NCBI RefSeq assembly: GCF_002949795.1
Contig: NZ_CP026692.1
Coordinates: forward strand, 3,766,545-3,830,544
Reading direction: 5' to 3'
DNA from: Nostoc sp. 'Lobaria pulmonaria (5183) cyanobiont'
Lineage (GTDB): Bacteria > Cyanobacteriota > Cyanobacteriia > Cyanobacteriales > Nostocaceae
Length of the DNA stretch: 64,000 nucleotides
In this document: piece after piece, positions 16,437-25,821 of the stretch
Position numbering within the stretch: the stretch's first letter is position 1
Layout of the letters: each line of letters starts with the position of its first letter
Position numbers and translations under genes: made by a program
The notes under the pieces: model-generated
What the model was told of the DNA's origin: nothing
The model's database searches: none
Seen by the model: only the letters and a program-made list of their open reading frames with translations

Positions 16437-17466
16437 TCAACGAGTAGCTATCTTGCTGCATGAAGGGACTATTGGGACTCACGGCAAAACAGGGCTAGCA
16501 ATTTTACGTTACAGTGAAGCTCCAATCGTAGCCGTAATCGATCGCGAGTGTGCTGGCAAATCCCTACCAGAATTAACAGGTATTAAGCGTGATGTGCCAA
16601 TTGTGGCATCGGTAGGCGCAGCCTTAGAGTACAAACCAGAAGTTTTAGTAATTGGCATTGCCCCAGGAGGTGGTGCTGTACCAGATGATTACTGGCTAGA
16701 AATCAAAGACGCTTTAGAAGCAGGAATGTCGTTGGTGAATGGTTTACATACACCAATGGCAATTATCCCAGAATTAAATGCACTGCTCAAACCAGGGCAA
16801 CTAATTTGGGATGTCCGAAAAGAACCATCTAATATTAGTGTTGCTAGTGGAATGGCACGTACCCTTCCGTGTCGGCGGGTGTTGACAGTGGGAACCGATA
16901 TGGCAATCGGTAAAATGTCAACTAGTCTAGAGTTACATTGGGCGTCAAAACTGCGGGGCTGGCGTTCTAAATTCCTGGCCACAGGGCAAACTGGGGTGAT
17001 GTTAGAAGGGGATGGTGTGGCTTTAGATGCCGTGCGAGTAGATTTTGCTGCTGGTGCTGTGGAACAGATAGTCATGCGCTATGGCAAAAACTATGACATC
17101 TTGCACATTGAAGGACAAGGTTCGCTGCTACACCCTGGTTCAACGGCAACTCTACCCTTAATCCGTGGTTCGCAACCAACCCAACTGCTGTTAGTACATC
17201 GGGCGGGACAAGTTCATGTACGTAATCATCCCCATGTAATAATTCCACCAATACCTGAGGTGATTCGGCTTTATGAAACTGTTGCTAATGCTGGTGGTGC
17301 TTTTGGAAGTGTTTCTGTAGTGGGTATAGCGCTGAACACAGCCCATTTAGATGAATCTGCGGCTCAGGAAAGCATCGCTCAAACAATAGCAGAAACAGGG
17401 CTACCTTGCACCGATGTAGTCCGCTTTGATGCCAATCTGCTTTTGGATGCGGTGATGAATAATTAA
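16420..17466 (+). CDS. DUF1611 family P-loop protein
   Basis: 348 residues beginning at GTG 16420, inside the 3' end of the epimerase gene. N-terminal Rossmann-like half (IVAVIDRECAGKSL, VLVIGIAPGGGAVP) and a C-terminal P-loop half with VGTDMAIGKMST near residue 158 as Walker A, and HIEGQGSLLHPG further on. These are the marks of the DUF1611 family, whose members are linked to dipeptide or N-acylated amino-acid ligation/processing. Translational coupling to the epimerase supports a shared role. Exact reaction unknown. Confidence 0.85.
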   Translation: MRLSLNQRVAILLHEGTIGTHGKTGLAILRYSEAPIVAVIDRECAGKSLPELTGIKRDVPIVASVGAALEYKPEVLVIGIAPGGGAVPDDYWLEIKDALEAGMSLVNGLHTPMAIIPELNALLKPGQLIWDVRKEPSNISVASGMARTLPCRRVLTVGTDMAIGKMSTSLELHWASKLRGWRSKFLATGQTGVMLEGDGVALDAVRVDFAAGAVEQIVMRYGKNYDILHIEGQGSLLHPGSTATLPLIRGSQPTQLLLVHRAGQVHVRNHPHVIIPPIPEVIRLYETVANAGGAFGSVSVVGIALNTAHLDESAAQESIAQTIAETGLPCTDVVRFDANLLLDAVMNN

Positions 17467-18057
17467 CGTGAGTTTGACGAGTGCTATTTTGACCTCTCCC
17501 CCAGCCCCTCTCCTACGAGGAGAGGGGAGCAAAAACCCTCTAATCTCGTTACTCCTCCCTCGCCTTTTAGGCTACCGTGTACACACAAGTCGAATTTCTT
17601 CTTAAATCCCAAAGATTACCTACTTAATCGCAGTGATGGTTAGGGTGGAGTAAAACTAAAGCTAAAACCTTAGTAAATCAGGTTTGGGGTGAGGTTTTGA
17701 GAATTTATGCAATAAATATATTGAATTCGGGTGGTCGTTTATTGAATTCGGGTGGTCGTTTATTGAATTCGGGTGGTCGTTTATTGAATTCGGGTGGTCG
17801 TTTATTGAATTCGGGTGGTCGTTCATTGAATTCGGGTGGTCGTTCATTGAATTCGGGTGGTCGTTTATTGAATTCGGGTGGTCGTTTATTGAATTCGGGT
17901 GGTCGTTCATTGAATTCGGGTGGTCGTTCATTGAATTCAAGCAGTGGTTAGGGTGGGGTAAAACCCAGATTCAAAGAACAACGTAGAGACTTGTGTGTAC
18001 ACCGTAGCGCCTTTTAGGAGAGGGAGGCTGGGAGGGAGAGGTCTGTCGAACTCACGT
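17466..18057. repeat. Compound repeat: inverted arms framing a 21-bp tandem array
   Basis: Left arm 17466-17592 and right arm 17989-18057 are inverted with respect to each other: ACGTGAGTT at the outer ends, ACTTGTGTGTACAC at the inner ends, and similar GAGAGG-rich blocks between. Inside lie two direct copies of GGTTAGGGTGGRGTAAAAC (17638 and 17946) around the array. It has no transposase gene, so it looks like a non-autonomous, MITE-like unit. Confidence 0.6.
17721..17938. repeat. 21-bp tandem array, ten full copies
   Basis: Unit TTGAATTCGGGTGGTCGTTY + A, ten head-to-tail copies (17721-17930) plus an 8-nt partial. Copies differ only at one base (TTTA or TTCA) in the order T T T T C C T T C C, so copies 3-6 and 7-10 are identical blocks, a recent four-unit duplication. 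The 21-bp period keeps all six frames free of phase change, giving heptapeptide frames on both strands; I see no ribosome site or start that makes either a gene. Confidence 0.9.
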
Positions 18058-18187
18058 AATAATTAGGTGCTGTAGAATGCTTTAACCCTGAGTAGTTTTG
18101 AATTTTAAATTCCCTGAACGCGAACAGTGTATCTAAGAGTTGGGCTGACTGCTACGCTAAACTTATAGCAATGAGACACTTGTTGCC

Positions 18188-18811
18188 ATGTCAGTCGCCC
18201 AGGATTTAGAATCCCCAGAAAATGTTATATTTCCCCCAGGGGATTTATATAGTGACGAACCGCCTTGTGAAACTGACTTGCATCGGTTGCAAATGACACT
18301 GCTCATCCAATGTTTGGAGTGGCTGTGGCAAAATCGCAAAGATTTTTATGCATCGAGTAATCTCACCATCTACTACAGTCCACGCCAGCGCAAATCAGAA
18401 AATTTCCGGGGGCCAGATTTTTTTGTCGTACTGGGGACTGAACGCAAACCCCGTAAAAGTTGGGTTGTCTGGGAAGAAGATGGCAAATATCCCAATGTAA
18501 TTATAGAAATTATCTCGGATAGCACAGGCGACACTGATAAAGGCTTAAAAAAACAAATTTACCAAGATATATTTCGCACACCAGATTACTTCTGGTTTGA
18601 CCCAGAAACGTTAGAATTTTCAGGGTTCCATTTGCTCGATGGTGAATATCAACCGCTAGAACAAAATCCCCAAGGCTGGTTATGGAGTCAACAGCTAGGT
18701 TTATATTTAGGAGTTGTTCAAGAAAAATTACGCTTTTACACTCGTGAAGGAGAACTGATTCCCACACCGGAAGAAGTGGCACAACACCAGAAACAACGTA
18801 GCGATCGCTAG
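18188..18811 (+). pseudogene. Uma2-family endonuclease-like protein with premature stop in tail
   Basis: 207 residues of the Uma2 (DUF820) family, common in cyanobacteria: a PD-(D/E)XK-like core with GPDFFVVLG, NVIIEIISDSTGDTDKGLKK and YQDIFRTPDYFWFDP. The Asp of GPD and the Glu-x-Ile pair are kept, so the core may still work. The frame stops at a TAG (18809-18811) right after a HIP1 site. Read through, it continues as AAKLRELNIDPDTI to a TAA at 18854-18856, the usual family ending. The TAG is therefore a new nonsense change (CAG to TAG is the simplest) that removes the last 15 residues. Confidence 0.8.
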
Positions 18812-18894
18812 GCAGCAAAACTGCGAGAATTAAATATAGATCCAGATACGATTTAACTTCTACGCTGTCTTGCTTGTGCCTGTTGACTCAAATG

Positions 18895-19095
18895 CTATGG
18901 ATCTTCAGGAAAAACCCATTTTGGCGGTTCCGTCATTTTTTTGTGCAGACGTTCTTGTGCCAACTCCAGCATTTTCTCTAAGGGAGTCTCTTCAATAAAT
19001 TTTGTCGTAGCTTTTCTAAACTCGGTATTGGGGCATTTATCCCCTAAAACACACCCGTTAACACAGGCTACAGCGCAGTTAATCTTTTGCTCCAC
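18895..19095 (-). CDS. Small cysteine-containing conserved protein
   Basis: 66 residues: CAVACVNGCVLGDKCPN near the N-terminus has four cysteines in a spacing that could hold a metal or cluster. The rest is charged and helical (EKMLELAQERLHKKM) and ends KWVFPEDP. It reads as a small conserved cyanobacterial protein of unknown function. The region between it and mnmE (19096-19335) holds only dispersed repeats such as GAGTTATAAG and GTCTCCCGCTCCGCTCTT. Confidence 0.65.
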   Translation of the reverse strand: MEQKINCAVACVNGCVLGDKCPNTEFRKATTKFIEETPLEKMLELAQERLHKKMTEPPKWVFPEDP

Positions 19096-19335
19096 AGTAA
19101 ATTCCTCTCTCTAAAAGTTATGAGTTATAAGTGTGTGAGTCATGATTTTCATCTCTAACTCTTCACCGGAGGCAAAGCGTCTCCCGCTCCGCTCTTAACT
19201 CTTTACTATCAGGCATGACCTACAAGTAAATTTTACCTTGCCAGTTGGTATTTCATTAGTCTAACTACTTACCATTTAGAAACTTATGAGTTATAAGCTA
19301 TGATTTTTACTCCTGACTCTTAATAAAGGGCGCTC

Positions 19336-20757
19336 ATGTCAGAACTCTTTGCTACTACTGGAACTATAGCCGCGATCGCCACTGCTGTTGTCCCCCAACA
19401 GGGTAGTGTTGGGATTGTGCGGGTGTCTGGTTCTCAAGCAATGGCAATCGCCCAAAGTCTCTTTCATGCACCAGGGCGACAAGTTTGGGAAAGTCACCGG
19501 ATTCTCTACGGTTACATTCGCCATCCCCAGACGCAACAAATGGTGGATGAAGCTTTGTTGTTGATTATGAAAGCACCCCGTTCTTATACCCGTGAAGATG
19601 TAGTGGAATTCCATTGCCACGGGGGAATTATGGCAGTGCAGCAGGTATTACAACTGTGTTTGGAAAATGGGGCCAGACTAGCGCAACCTGGAGAATTTAC
19701 CCTCCGCGCCTTTTTGAATGGACGATTAGATTTAACTCAAGCCGAAGGTATTGCTGATTTAGTGGGAGCTAAATCGCCCCAAGCTGCTCAAAGTGCCTTA
19801 GCTGGTTTACAAGGAAAATTAGCTCATCCAATCCGGCAGTTACGCGCTAACTGTTTGGATATCTTGGCAGAAATCGAAGCTCGAATTGATTTTGAGGAAG
19901 ACCTTCCACCGTTGGATGATAAAGCAATGATATCAGCAATCGATAAAATTGCCGCAGAAATAACTAGGTTATTAGAAACCAAAGATCAAGGTGAGTTGCT
20001 ACGCACTGGTTTAAAAGTGGCAATTGTCGGGCGTCCGAACGTGGGTAAGTCGAGTTTATTGAATGCTTGGAGCCGGAGCGATCGCGCCATTGTAACTGAT
20101 TTACCTGGTACAACCCGCGATGTTGTCGAATCTCAGTTAGTTGTTGGCGGAATTCCCGTACAAGTGCTAGATACTGCGGGGATTCGGGAAACAACAGACC
20201 AAGTGGAAAAAATTGGCGTCGAGCGATCGCGTCGTGCCGCCAATGCAGCTGATTTAGTCTTGCTTACCATCGATGCTTCCGCAGGTTGGACAGAAGGCGA
20301 TGAAGAAATTTACCAAAAGGTACAACACCGTCCGTTGATTATAGTTATTAACAAAATCGATTTAGTAGAAGAAAGTGATAGGGAAAACCTTCAATCCAAA
20401 ATCCTAGTTGCGCTGGAAGCCCACCAAATGAACGACCCAAAATCTACAATTGTCACAGCCGCAGCCCAAAATCAAGGTATTGATGCTTTAGAAAGAGCAA
20501 TTTTAGAAATAGTTCAATCTGGAAAAGTGCAAGCGGCTGATATGGATTTAGCTATTAACCAAAGGCAGGCAGCAGCCTTAACTAAAGCTAAAATATCTTT
20601 GGAACAAGTACAAGCAACAATTGTTCAGCAGTTACCTCTTGATTTTTGGACTATTGACTTACGGGGGGCGATTCAAGCTTTGGGAGAAATTACCGGAGAA
20701 GAAGTAACAGAATCAGTTTTAGAGAGAATTTTTAGTAGGTTTTGTATTGGTAAATAA
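19336..20757 (+). CDS. mnmE: tRNA modification GTPase MnmE
   Basis: 473 residues, full length. The N-terminal folate-binding domain ([23 protein letters not shown]) is followed by helical domain I, then a G domain with G1 [11 protein letters not shown]2 GTTRD, G3 DTAGI and G4 NKID, and the C-terminal FCIGK whose Cys is the family hallmark. With MnmG it installs the cmnm5 group on U34 of tRNAs. The start ATG lies next to TTAATAAAGGGCGCTC. It is monocistronic and converges with the kinase at 21065. Confidence 0.97.
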   Translation: MSELFATTGTIAAIATAVVPQQGSVGIVRVSGSQAMAIAQSLFHAPGRQVWESHRILYGYIRHPQTQQMVDEALLLIMKAPRSYTREDVVEFHCHGGIMAVQQVLQLCLENGARLAQPGEFTLRAFLNGRLDLTQAEGIADLVGAKSPQAAQSALAGLQGKLAHPIRQLRANCLDILAEIEARIDFEEDLPPLDDKAMISAIDKIAAEITRLLETKDQGELLRTGLKVAIVGRPNVGKSSLLNAWSRSDRAIVTDLPGTTRDVVESQLVVGGIPVQVLDTAGIRETTDQVEKIGVERSRRAANAADLVLLTIDASAGWTEGDEEIYQKVQHRPLIIVINKIDLVEESDRENLQSKILVALEAHQMNDPKSTIVTAAAQNQGIDALERAILEIVQSGKVQAADMDLAINQRQAAALTKAKISLEQVQATIVQQLPLDFWTIDLRGAIQALGEITGEEVTESVLERIFSRFCIGK

Positions 20758-21002
20758 ACTATAAAAGTATTAATTAAAAAATCAAAAGTTGCAATATTTA
20801 TGTGTACTTATTAATCATTATAATATATAACAATTCTATCTGAGTTGTGAAAATTATTTTTTAATCGAACCACAGAGGCGCAGAGAGAATAATTAACATA
20901 AATTTTCACTAATGATTTAGGATTGCTATATTGTTTTAAATTTTCATGCTCCCTACAAGCGGAAGTTTACTGAGTTTGTAGCAGGTTAAGCAAAATAATT
21001 GC

Positions 21003-21075
21003 AGGAGTTATAAGTTATGAGTGATAAGTTATGAATTTTTAACTCATCACTTATAACTCATAATTCATAACTCAT
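21003..21075. repeat. Long inverted repeat between convergent genes
   Basis: GTTATAAGTTATGAGTGATAAGTTATGAA and, after TTTT, the approximate complement TAACTCATCACTTATAACTC form a long AT-rich hairpin, extended by a second TTCATAACTC. Situated between the 3' ends of mnmE and the kinase gene, it may act as a bidirectional terminator; the same GTTATAAG-type words recur near 19110 and 19290. The remaining sequence from 20758 shows nothing else. Confidence 0.6.
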
Positions 21076-22537
21076 TTTCTGTAGCGATCGCTCTTGGGAT
21101 ATTACCAACAGTTGCCAGTTGCACTGTAAAGGTAGAACCTTCAGATAATTTACTTTTTACAGAAATAGATCCACCACAGCGCAGCAGTAATTGCTGTACA
21201 ATTGTTAACCCCAACCCAGCACCACCATAATCTTCGGTTGCTGCTGTACGCACACGATAAAACCGATCGAAGATTTTGGGAATTTCGTTTTCGGCAATAC
21301 CGATACCTGTGTCGCGGAATTCTAATTGGACATAATCGCCTTGATTACGGGCACGCACCCATACTTGACCTCCATTAGGGGTAAACTTAAGACTGTTGTG
21401 CAGCAGATTAATCACAATTTGTTTCAGCTTACCAGTTACACACCAAACAGATGGGAGTTCAGTCGGTACGGTGTAGGCTAGCATAATTCCTTTTTCTTGG
21501 GCTACAGGTTGGTAGGTACTGACTACTCCAGGTACAATATCTGAGAGACGCACTAACTCCAAAGTCGTCCCCTCCAAATTCTGTTCTAGCTGCACCAGTT
21601 CCAAAAACCCAGTAATCAGGGAATTTTGCCGATCGCACTGGGTATTTAACAGCTGTAAATAACGTTGTCGCTGTGGGGGTTTAAGATTAGGGGAATTTAA
21701 TAACGAAAGTGCTGTCTTCATGTGCGTCAAGGGTATACGCAGTTCCTGACAGACATTTTTCAGGTATTCATCTTTAAGTAGCTCTTTGTTGTGCAGTTCT
21801 TGATTTTGCTGCTCCAATTTATTAGTGCGTACTGTGATGATTTGACCATTAATTTCATCTTGTCGGAGGAGTTGTTTTGCCAACAGTTGATTCATCAGTG
21901 CGGCTTGGGGCACGGTTGGACAAATAAAACTAGCAAGTAAAATTGAGGATGATTCTGGTGTAATCGCTTGTTGGATACCATTTAATACTTGCTGAATTAC
22001 TCTCCCCTCAACAGTAGTTATAATTAGCAACGGCTGGTTTTTATTAGTATTTACCTTCCCCGATGTCTGATTTTTGGGTTTTTTAAGTGGTCGATGAGCC
22101 ATAATTAAACTGCAAAACTGGGGTGATAACACTATCAGAAAGTTTTCCCGTCGCATTTGGCTATCTGGTGGTAAGTAAACGGGGACATAATGAGATGATG
22201 GGGATGAGGGAGATGAGGAGATATTTAATCTTCCCTCTCCCTTGTCTTCCCCTGCTTCCCCTGCTTCTTTTTTCCTACTCTCCTCAATCTGGCAAGTATA
22301 AATGAGACTAGACGCACCTACCGAGGATTGATAACGCGCTAATTCTGATTGCCAAATTTTATCTGGTGGTAGCTTCACCCAGAGAGTGGCTGCAATTTGC
22401 TGCTCAATGAGTAAGTCAATTTGCGCTCTTACCAGTGATAGCAGAGTAGCAGGACTGAGGGACAATGGTTTAGGAGGCGTTTGCACTCCCATAACCAGTT
22501 GATAAACAGACAGATCCTTAGCCAGAGAAACATTCAT
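21065..22537 (-). CDS. DICT-domain-like sensor histidine kinase with Gln at the phospho-acceptor site
   Basis: 490 residues. N-terminal half resembles the DICT sensory domain of cyanobacterial kinases and is interrupted by a low-complexity Glu/Gly/Ser insert (about residues 83-114). The HisKA-like helix reads KNVCQELRIPLTHMKTALSLL: Gln stands where the phosphorylated His of SHELRTPL should be. The ATPase domain is complete (N box LLHNSLKFTPNGG, G1 FRDTGIGI, F IFDRFYR, G2 GGAGLGLTIV). So it can probably bind ATP but not autophosphorylate at the normal residue. No response regulator is adjacent. Confidence 0.75.
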   Translation of the reverse strand: MNVSLAKDLSVYQLVMGVQTPPKPLSLSPATLLSLVRAQIDLLIEQQIAATLWVKLPPDKIWQSELARYQSSVGASSLIYTCQIEESRKKEAGEAGEDKGEGRLNISSSPSSPSSHYVPVYLPPDSQMRRENFLIVLSPQFCSLIMAHRPLKKPKNQTSGKVNTNKNQPLLIITTVEGRVIQQVLNGIQQAITPESSSILLASFICPTVPQAALMNQLLAKQLLRQDEINGQIITVRTNKLEQQNQELHNKELLKDEYLKNVCQELRIPLTHMKTALSLLNSPNLKPPQRQRYLQLLNTQCDRQNSLITGFLELVQLEQNLEGTTLELVRLSDIVPGVVSTYQPVAQEKGIMLAYTVPTELPSVWCVTGKLKQIVINLLHNSLKFTPNGGQVWVRARNQGDYVQLEFRDTGIGIAENEIPKIFDRFYRVRTAATEDYGGAGLGLTIVQQLLLRCGGSISVKSKLSEGSTFTVQLATVGNIPRAIATENEL

Positions 22538-22703
22538 GAGTCAAGCACAACTTGGATGAAGCAAGAAATAATTCTGTCTTCGATTTTCACCTTTATGTGT
22601 GCATTTTTTACAAAATCACCACGCAAAGAAACATTAACTATAAAAAACTCTATCTAAAAGGGAGTGGAGGACAAGGGGAGAAGGGGGACAAAGAGAATAA
22701 CTC

Positions 22704-22732
22704 ATGCCCAATGCCCAATGCCCAATGCCCAA
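22704..22732. repeat. Short tandem heptamer ATGCCCA, four copies
   Basis: Four perfect ATGCCCA units abutting the murE stop codon at 22734. Preceded by GGGGAGAAGGGGGACAA, the same arrangement as at 7800-7871. Confidence 0.8.
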
Positions 22733-22733
22733 A

Positions 22734-24236
22734 TTAAGCTTGTACGTTAAGTCTTTGCTGTAAAGCGTCGCGTGCGTGTTCTCGGTCGTCAAAATGGATT
22801 TTTTCGGTGCCGAGAATTTGGTAGTCTTCGTGACCTTTACCAGCAAGCAAGACTCCATCACCGGGTTGTGCTTGTAAAATAGCGGTACGAATTGCGATCG
22901 CCCGATCGCAAATTACTGTTGGCTGCACTGTGTCAGCTATTCCCGCCAAAATATCTTGCAAAATCCTTTCTGGATCTTCAGTCCGGGGATTATCTGATGT
23001 CACCACTGCCACATCAGCTAACTCAGCAGCGATTTTACCCATTTTTGGGCGCTTAGTGCGATCGCGATCGCCTCCACAACCAAATACACAAATCACTTTG
23101 CCAGGTATAAACGGACGTGCAGCTTTCAATAAATTTTCCAAGCTATCGGGTGTGTGGGCATAATCCACAATCACGCTAATATCTTGATCGGGACTAATCT
23201 GTACCCGTTCCATCCGTCCGGGAACTCCAGGGAACTCAGGTATTACATTTGCCACTAACTCCAAATCTAGCCCTAAGTGCAAAACTGCTCCTACGGCTGC
23301 TAAAAGATTTTCTAAATTATATTGTCCGACTAGGGGCGATTGAAAAGCCACGTCACCTTTTGGTGTATGTAATGTCCCACTAACACCATTTGGCTGGTAA
23401 CTTAAATCGCTCATCCAGAAATCAGCGCTGTTGTCGTTGACGCTGTAACTCCAAACCCGTTCGGAATCCAACGACGCAATTAACTGCTTCCCGTAAGAAT
23501 CATCAGCATTAATTATTGCCCGTCCTTTGAGATAATTAGGACTAAATAATAACGCTTTGGCAGCAAAGTAATCTTCCATATCGCTGTGATAGTCGAGATG
23601 GTCTTGAGTAAGATTACTAAATACCGCCACCTCAAATTCACACCCCAACACTCTACCTTGGGACAAAGCGTGAGAACTGACTTCCATTACCCCGAACTCA
23701 CTCCCAGCCTTTACCGCCTCTGCTAGCTGCTGTTGCAGTTCCACTGCAAAAGGGGTAGTGTGGGCAGCAGTTTGCTCAAAACCTGCCCAACGAGTGTAGA
23801 GAGTTCCCATCAAAGCTGTAGCTAAATTAGCTTTGTTGAGTAGAAATTCAATTAGATGAGTAGTTGTAGTTTTACCATTTGTACCAGTTACGCCTACCAG
23901 CTGGAGTTTTCGCCCTGGATAACCGTAAAAAGCACTGGCTATCTGGGCACAAGCTTGAGTGATGTTACTTGCACTAATGACCACAGCCTGATTTGTGGGA
24001 GGATTTTTTTGTGCAGCTTCGGGAGAAACGATCGCAGCTACCGCCCCCGATGCGATCGCACTTTGCCAAAATTCCCCACCATCAACCCGCGTTCCTGGCA
24101 TCCCAATAAACAAATCTCCCACACGACAAGCATGGGAATTCGTCTTTAAACCCCTAACTTCCACATCTTCCAAAGTTGGATAATTAGGCAATTGCTCAAC
24201 ACTGTCTACCGCTGTTAGTAATTCCCGCAATTTCAT
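22734..24236 (-). CDS. murE: UDP-N-acetylmuramoyl-L-alanyl-D-glutamate--2,6-diaminopimelate ligase MurE
   Basis: 500 residues, full length. Mur-ligase ATP loop GVTGTNGKTTTTHL near residue 115, ligase signature LTQDHLDYH, DYAHTPDSL, and SDNPRTEDP near residue 418. The DNPR sequence marks meso-diaminopimelate specificity. It adds the third amino acid to the murein precursor in the cytoplasm. A glutaredoxin-like gene lies just upstream on the same strand, 53 bp from the start, without obvious functional link. Confidence 0.97.
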   Translation of the reverse strand: MKLRELLTAVDSVEQLPNYPTLEDVEVRGLKTNSHACRVGDLFIGMPGTRVDGGEFWQSAIASGAVAAIVSPEAAQKNPPTNQAVVISASNITQACAQIASAFYGYPGRKLQLVGVTGTNGKTTTTHLIEFLLNKANLATALMGTLYTRWAGFEQTAAHTTPFAVELQQQLAEAVKAGSEFGVMEVSSHALSQGRVLGCEFEVAVFSNLTQDHLDYHSDMEDYFAAKALLFSPNYLKGRAIINADDSYGKQLIASLDSERVWSYSVNDNSADFWMSDLSYQPNGVSGTLHTPKGDVAFQSPLVGQYNLENLLAAVGAVLHLGLDLELVANVIPEFPGVPGRMERVQISPDQDISVIVDYAHTPDSLENLLKAARPFIPGKVICVFGCGGDRDRTKRPKMGKIAAELADVAVVTSDNPRTEDPERILQDILAGIADTVQPTVICDRAIAIRTAILQAQPGDGVLLAGKGHEDYQILGTEKIHFDDREHARDALQQRLNVQA

Positions 24237-24289
24237 TTTGTGAACCTCGTCACATTCTCAATCTTGCGCTTATTCTGCATTATTTTTTT

Positions 24290-24571
24290 CTAATTGGCTA
24301 AATATTTACGCAACATTTGCTCCAACTGTTGCACGCTAGCACGAGGAGAAGGACGCGGCAATAATTTCTCACTTCCCTCCTCATCCTCTGTGCCTCTGTA
24401 GTTCGATAAATAAAGTACCGGCACTTCATACTCATACGCAGCAAACCAATCTTCACGAGTCGTAATATCCCTAATTTTCAACTCGAAACTGAGATTTTGG
24501 ATTTGTTCTAGCTTTTCTTGCAAGCCTTCACATAAATGACAGCCGGGTTTACTGTATAAAATTAATCGCAT
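24290..24571 (-). CDS. Glutaredoxin-like thiol protein (DUF836 type)
   Basis: 93 residues. LILYSKPGCHLCEGL has the CxxC active site of the thioredoxin fold (CHLC), followed by a cis-Pro strand VPVLYLSNYRG. Short glutaredoxin-like proteins of this kind occur widely in bacteria next to unrelated genes. Probably a cytoplasmic thiol-disulfide protein. Upstream of murE on the same strand. Confidence 0.8.
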   Translation of the reverse strand: MRLILYSKPGCHLCEGLQEKLEQIQNLSFELKIRDITTREDWFAAYEYEVPVLYLSNYRGTEDEEGSEKLLPRPSPRASVQQLEQMLRKYLAN

Positions 24572-24670
24572 TCTTTATTTGAGTTGGCGCAAGAAGTTAT
24601 AAGTTTAGAATAACGTAGACGCTTCGGCTGGTCGCAGGCTACCGCAGAGGGCACGGAGGAGAAGGGTAGA

Positions 24671-24749
24671 CAATTTCAAAGTCCCTCTCCCAAGCTTGGG
24701 AGAGGAATTTAGGATGAAAGCTCTTTGATTCATGAAAGAAGTCTAATGA
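24671..24749. repeat. Dispersed repeat with CCCAAGCTTGGG core
   Basis: CAATTTCAAAGTCCCTCTCC-CAAGCTTGGGAGAG, then about 30 nt ending in CATGAAAGAAGTCTAAT. Two further copies lie at 62404-62437 and 62477-62552, so at least three copies exist in this window. The palindrome CTCTCCCAAGCTTGGGAGAG makes a stable stem. No gene inside. Confidence 0.8.
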
Positions 24750-24804
24750 CCAAATTCTGTGACAATGATTAACAACCAGCCAGAATACTGTATTTAAGCT
24801 ACTC

Positions 24805-25818
24805 ATGAGCCAAAGTTCTCAAAACAGCCCTTTACCAGGCAAACCTGTTCAATCATATTTCCAGTGGTTATATGCCTTCTGGAAATTCTCTCGCCCTCAC
24901 ACAATTATTGGTACAAGTCTGAGTGTTTTGGGTTTATATTTAATTGCCATTGCTATAAGTAGAGACGCGATTAATCATATCTCTACAGACGCGATGAATC
25001 GCGTCTCTACAAACGCGATGAATCTTGTCTCTACGTATTCCCTACTCCCTGTCTTCGGTGCATGGATTGGTTGTCTGTGTGGCAATGTCTACATTGTGGG
25101 GTTGAATCAATTAGAAGATGTGGAAATTGACAAGATTAATAAGCCTCATTTACCCTTAGCGTCTGGGGAATTTTCCCAGCAAACTGGGCAATTAATTGTC
25201 GCTTCTACTGGGATTTTGGCGCTGGTTGTGGCGTGGCTAACTGGCCCGTTCTTATTGGGTATGGTAGCAATTAGCTTGGCTATTGGTACTGCTTATTCTT
25301 TACCGCCAATTCGCTTAAAACAGTTCCCGGTTTGGGCGGCGCTGTGTATTTTTTCGGTGCGCGGTACGATTGTTAACTTAGGGCTATATCTGCATTACAG
25401 TTGGGCGTTGCAACAAAGCCAAACAATTCCGCCTGTGGTATGGGTGTTGACATTATTTATTTTGGTGTTTACCTTTGCGATCGCTATCTTTAAAGATATC
25501 CCCGATATGGAAGGCGATCGCCTCTACAATATTACTACTTTCACCATCAAACTTGGTCCCCAAGCTGTGTTCAATCTGTCTCTTTGGGTAATAACTGCCT
25601 GTTATCTGGGAATAATTATGGTTGGGGTGCTACACGTCGCCTCAGTTAACGCCATATTCCTGGTAGTTACTCATTTGGGACTGTTGGCTTGGCTGTGGTT
25701 GCGGAGTTTGACGGTAGACTTACAAGATAAAAGTGCGATCGCTCAATTCTACCAATTTATCTGGAAACTCTTTTTTATGGAATATCTGATTTTTCCTATC
25801 GCCTGTCTTTTGGCTTAG
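24805..25818 (+). CDS. hpt: Homogentisate phytyltransferase
   Basis: 337 residues, a UbiA-type polytopic prenyltransferase. First aspartate motif NQLEDVEIDKINKPHLPLASG and second motif KDIPDMEGDR are intact, with about nine hydrophobic segments. The order and LPLASGE match cyanobacterial homogentisate phytyltransferase (Slr1736 type), the committed step of tocopherol synthesis, in the thylakoid/plasma membrane. An extra ~27 residues (about 52-78, DNA 24958-25035) are encoded by a dispersed repeat inserted in frame between the first two membrane segments. The TPR gene starts 3 bp after the stop, probably co-transcribed. Confidence 0.9.
   Translation: MSQSSQNSPLPGKPVQSYFQWLYAFWKFSRPHTIIGTSLSVLGLYLIAIAISRDAINHISTDAMNRVSTNAMNLVSTYSLLPVFGAWIGCLCGNVYIVGLNQLEDVEIDKINKPHLPLASGEFSQQTGQLIVASTGILALVVAWLTGPFLLGMVAISLAIGTAYSLPPIRLKQFPVWAALCIFSVRGTIVNLGLYLHYSWALQQSQTIPPVVWVLTLFILVFTFAIAIFKDIPDMEGDRLYNITTFTIKLGPQAVFNLSLWVITACYLGIIMVGVLHVASVNAIFLVVTHLGLLAWLWLRSLTVDLQDKSAIAQFYQFIWKLFFMEYLIFPIACLLA
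24958..25036. repeat. In-frame dispersed repeat within the phytyltransferase gene
   Basis: Three imperfect copies of GACGCGATGAATCGCGTCTCTAC-type sequence, encoding repeats of ST(D/N)AMN(R/L)V. Similar words occur in non-coding DNA at about 10917 and 39047, so this is a mobile small repeat accommodated in a coding sequence. Confidence 0.75.
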
Positions 25819-25821
25819 ACA

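Noticed and set aside
17721..17938. CRISPR array
   Set aside because: Copies are directly abutting with no spacers, and no cas gene is in the window.
17662..17951. Heptapeptide open frames on both strands of the 21-bp array
   Set aside because: Any 21-bp array without a stop gives these; no credible start or non-repeat domain is attached.
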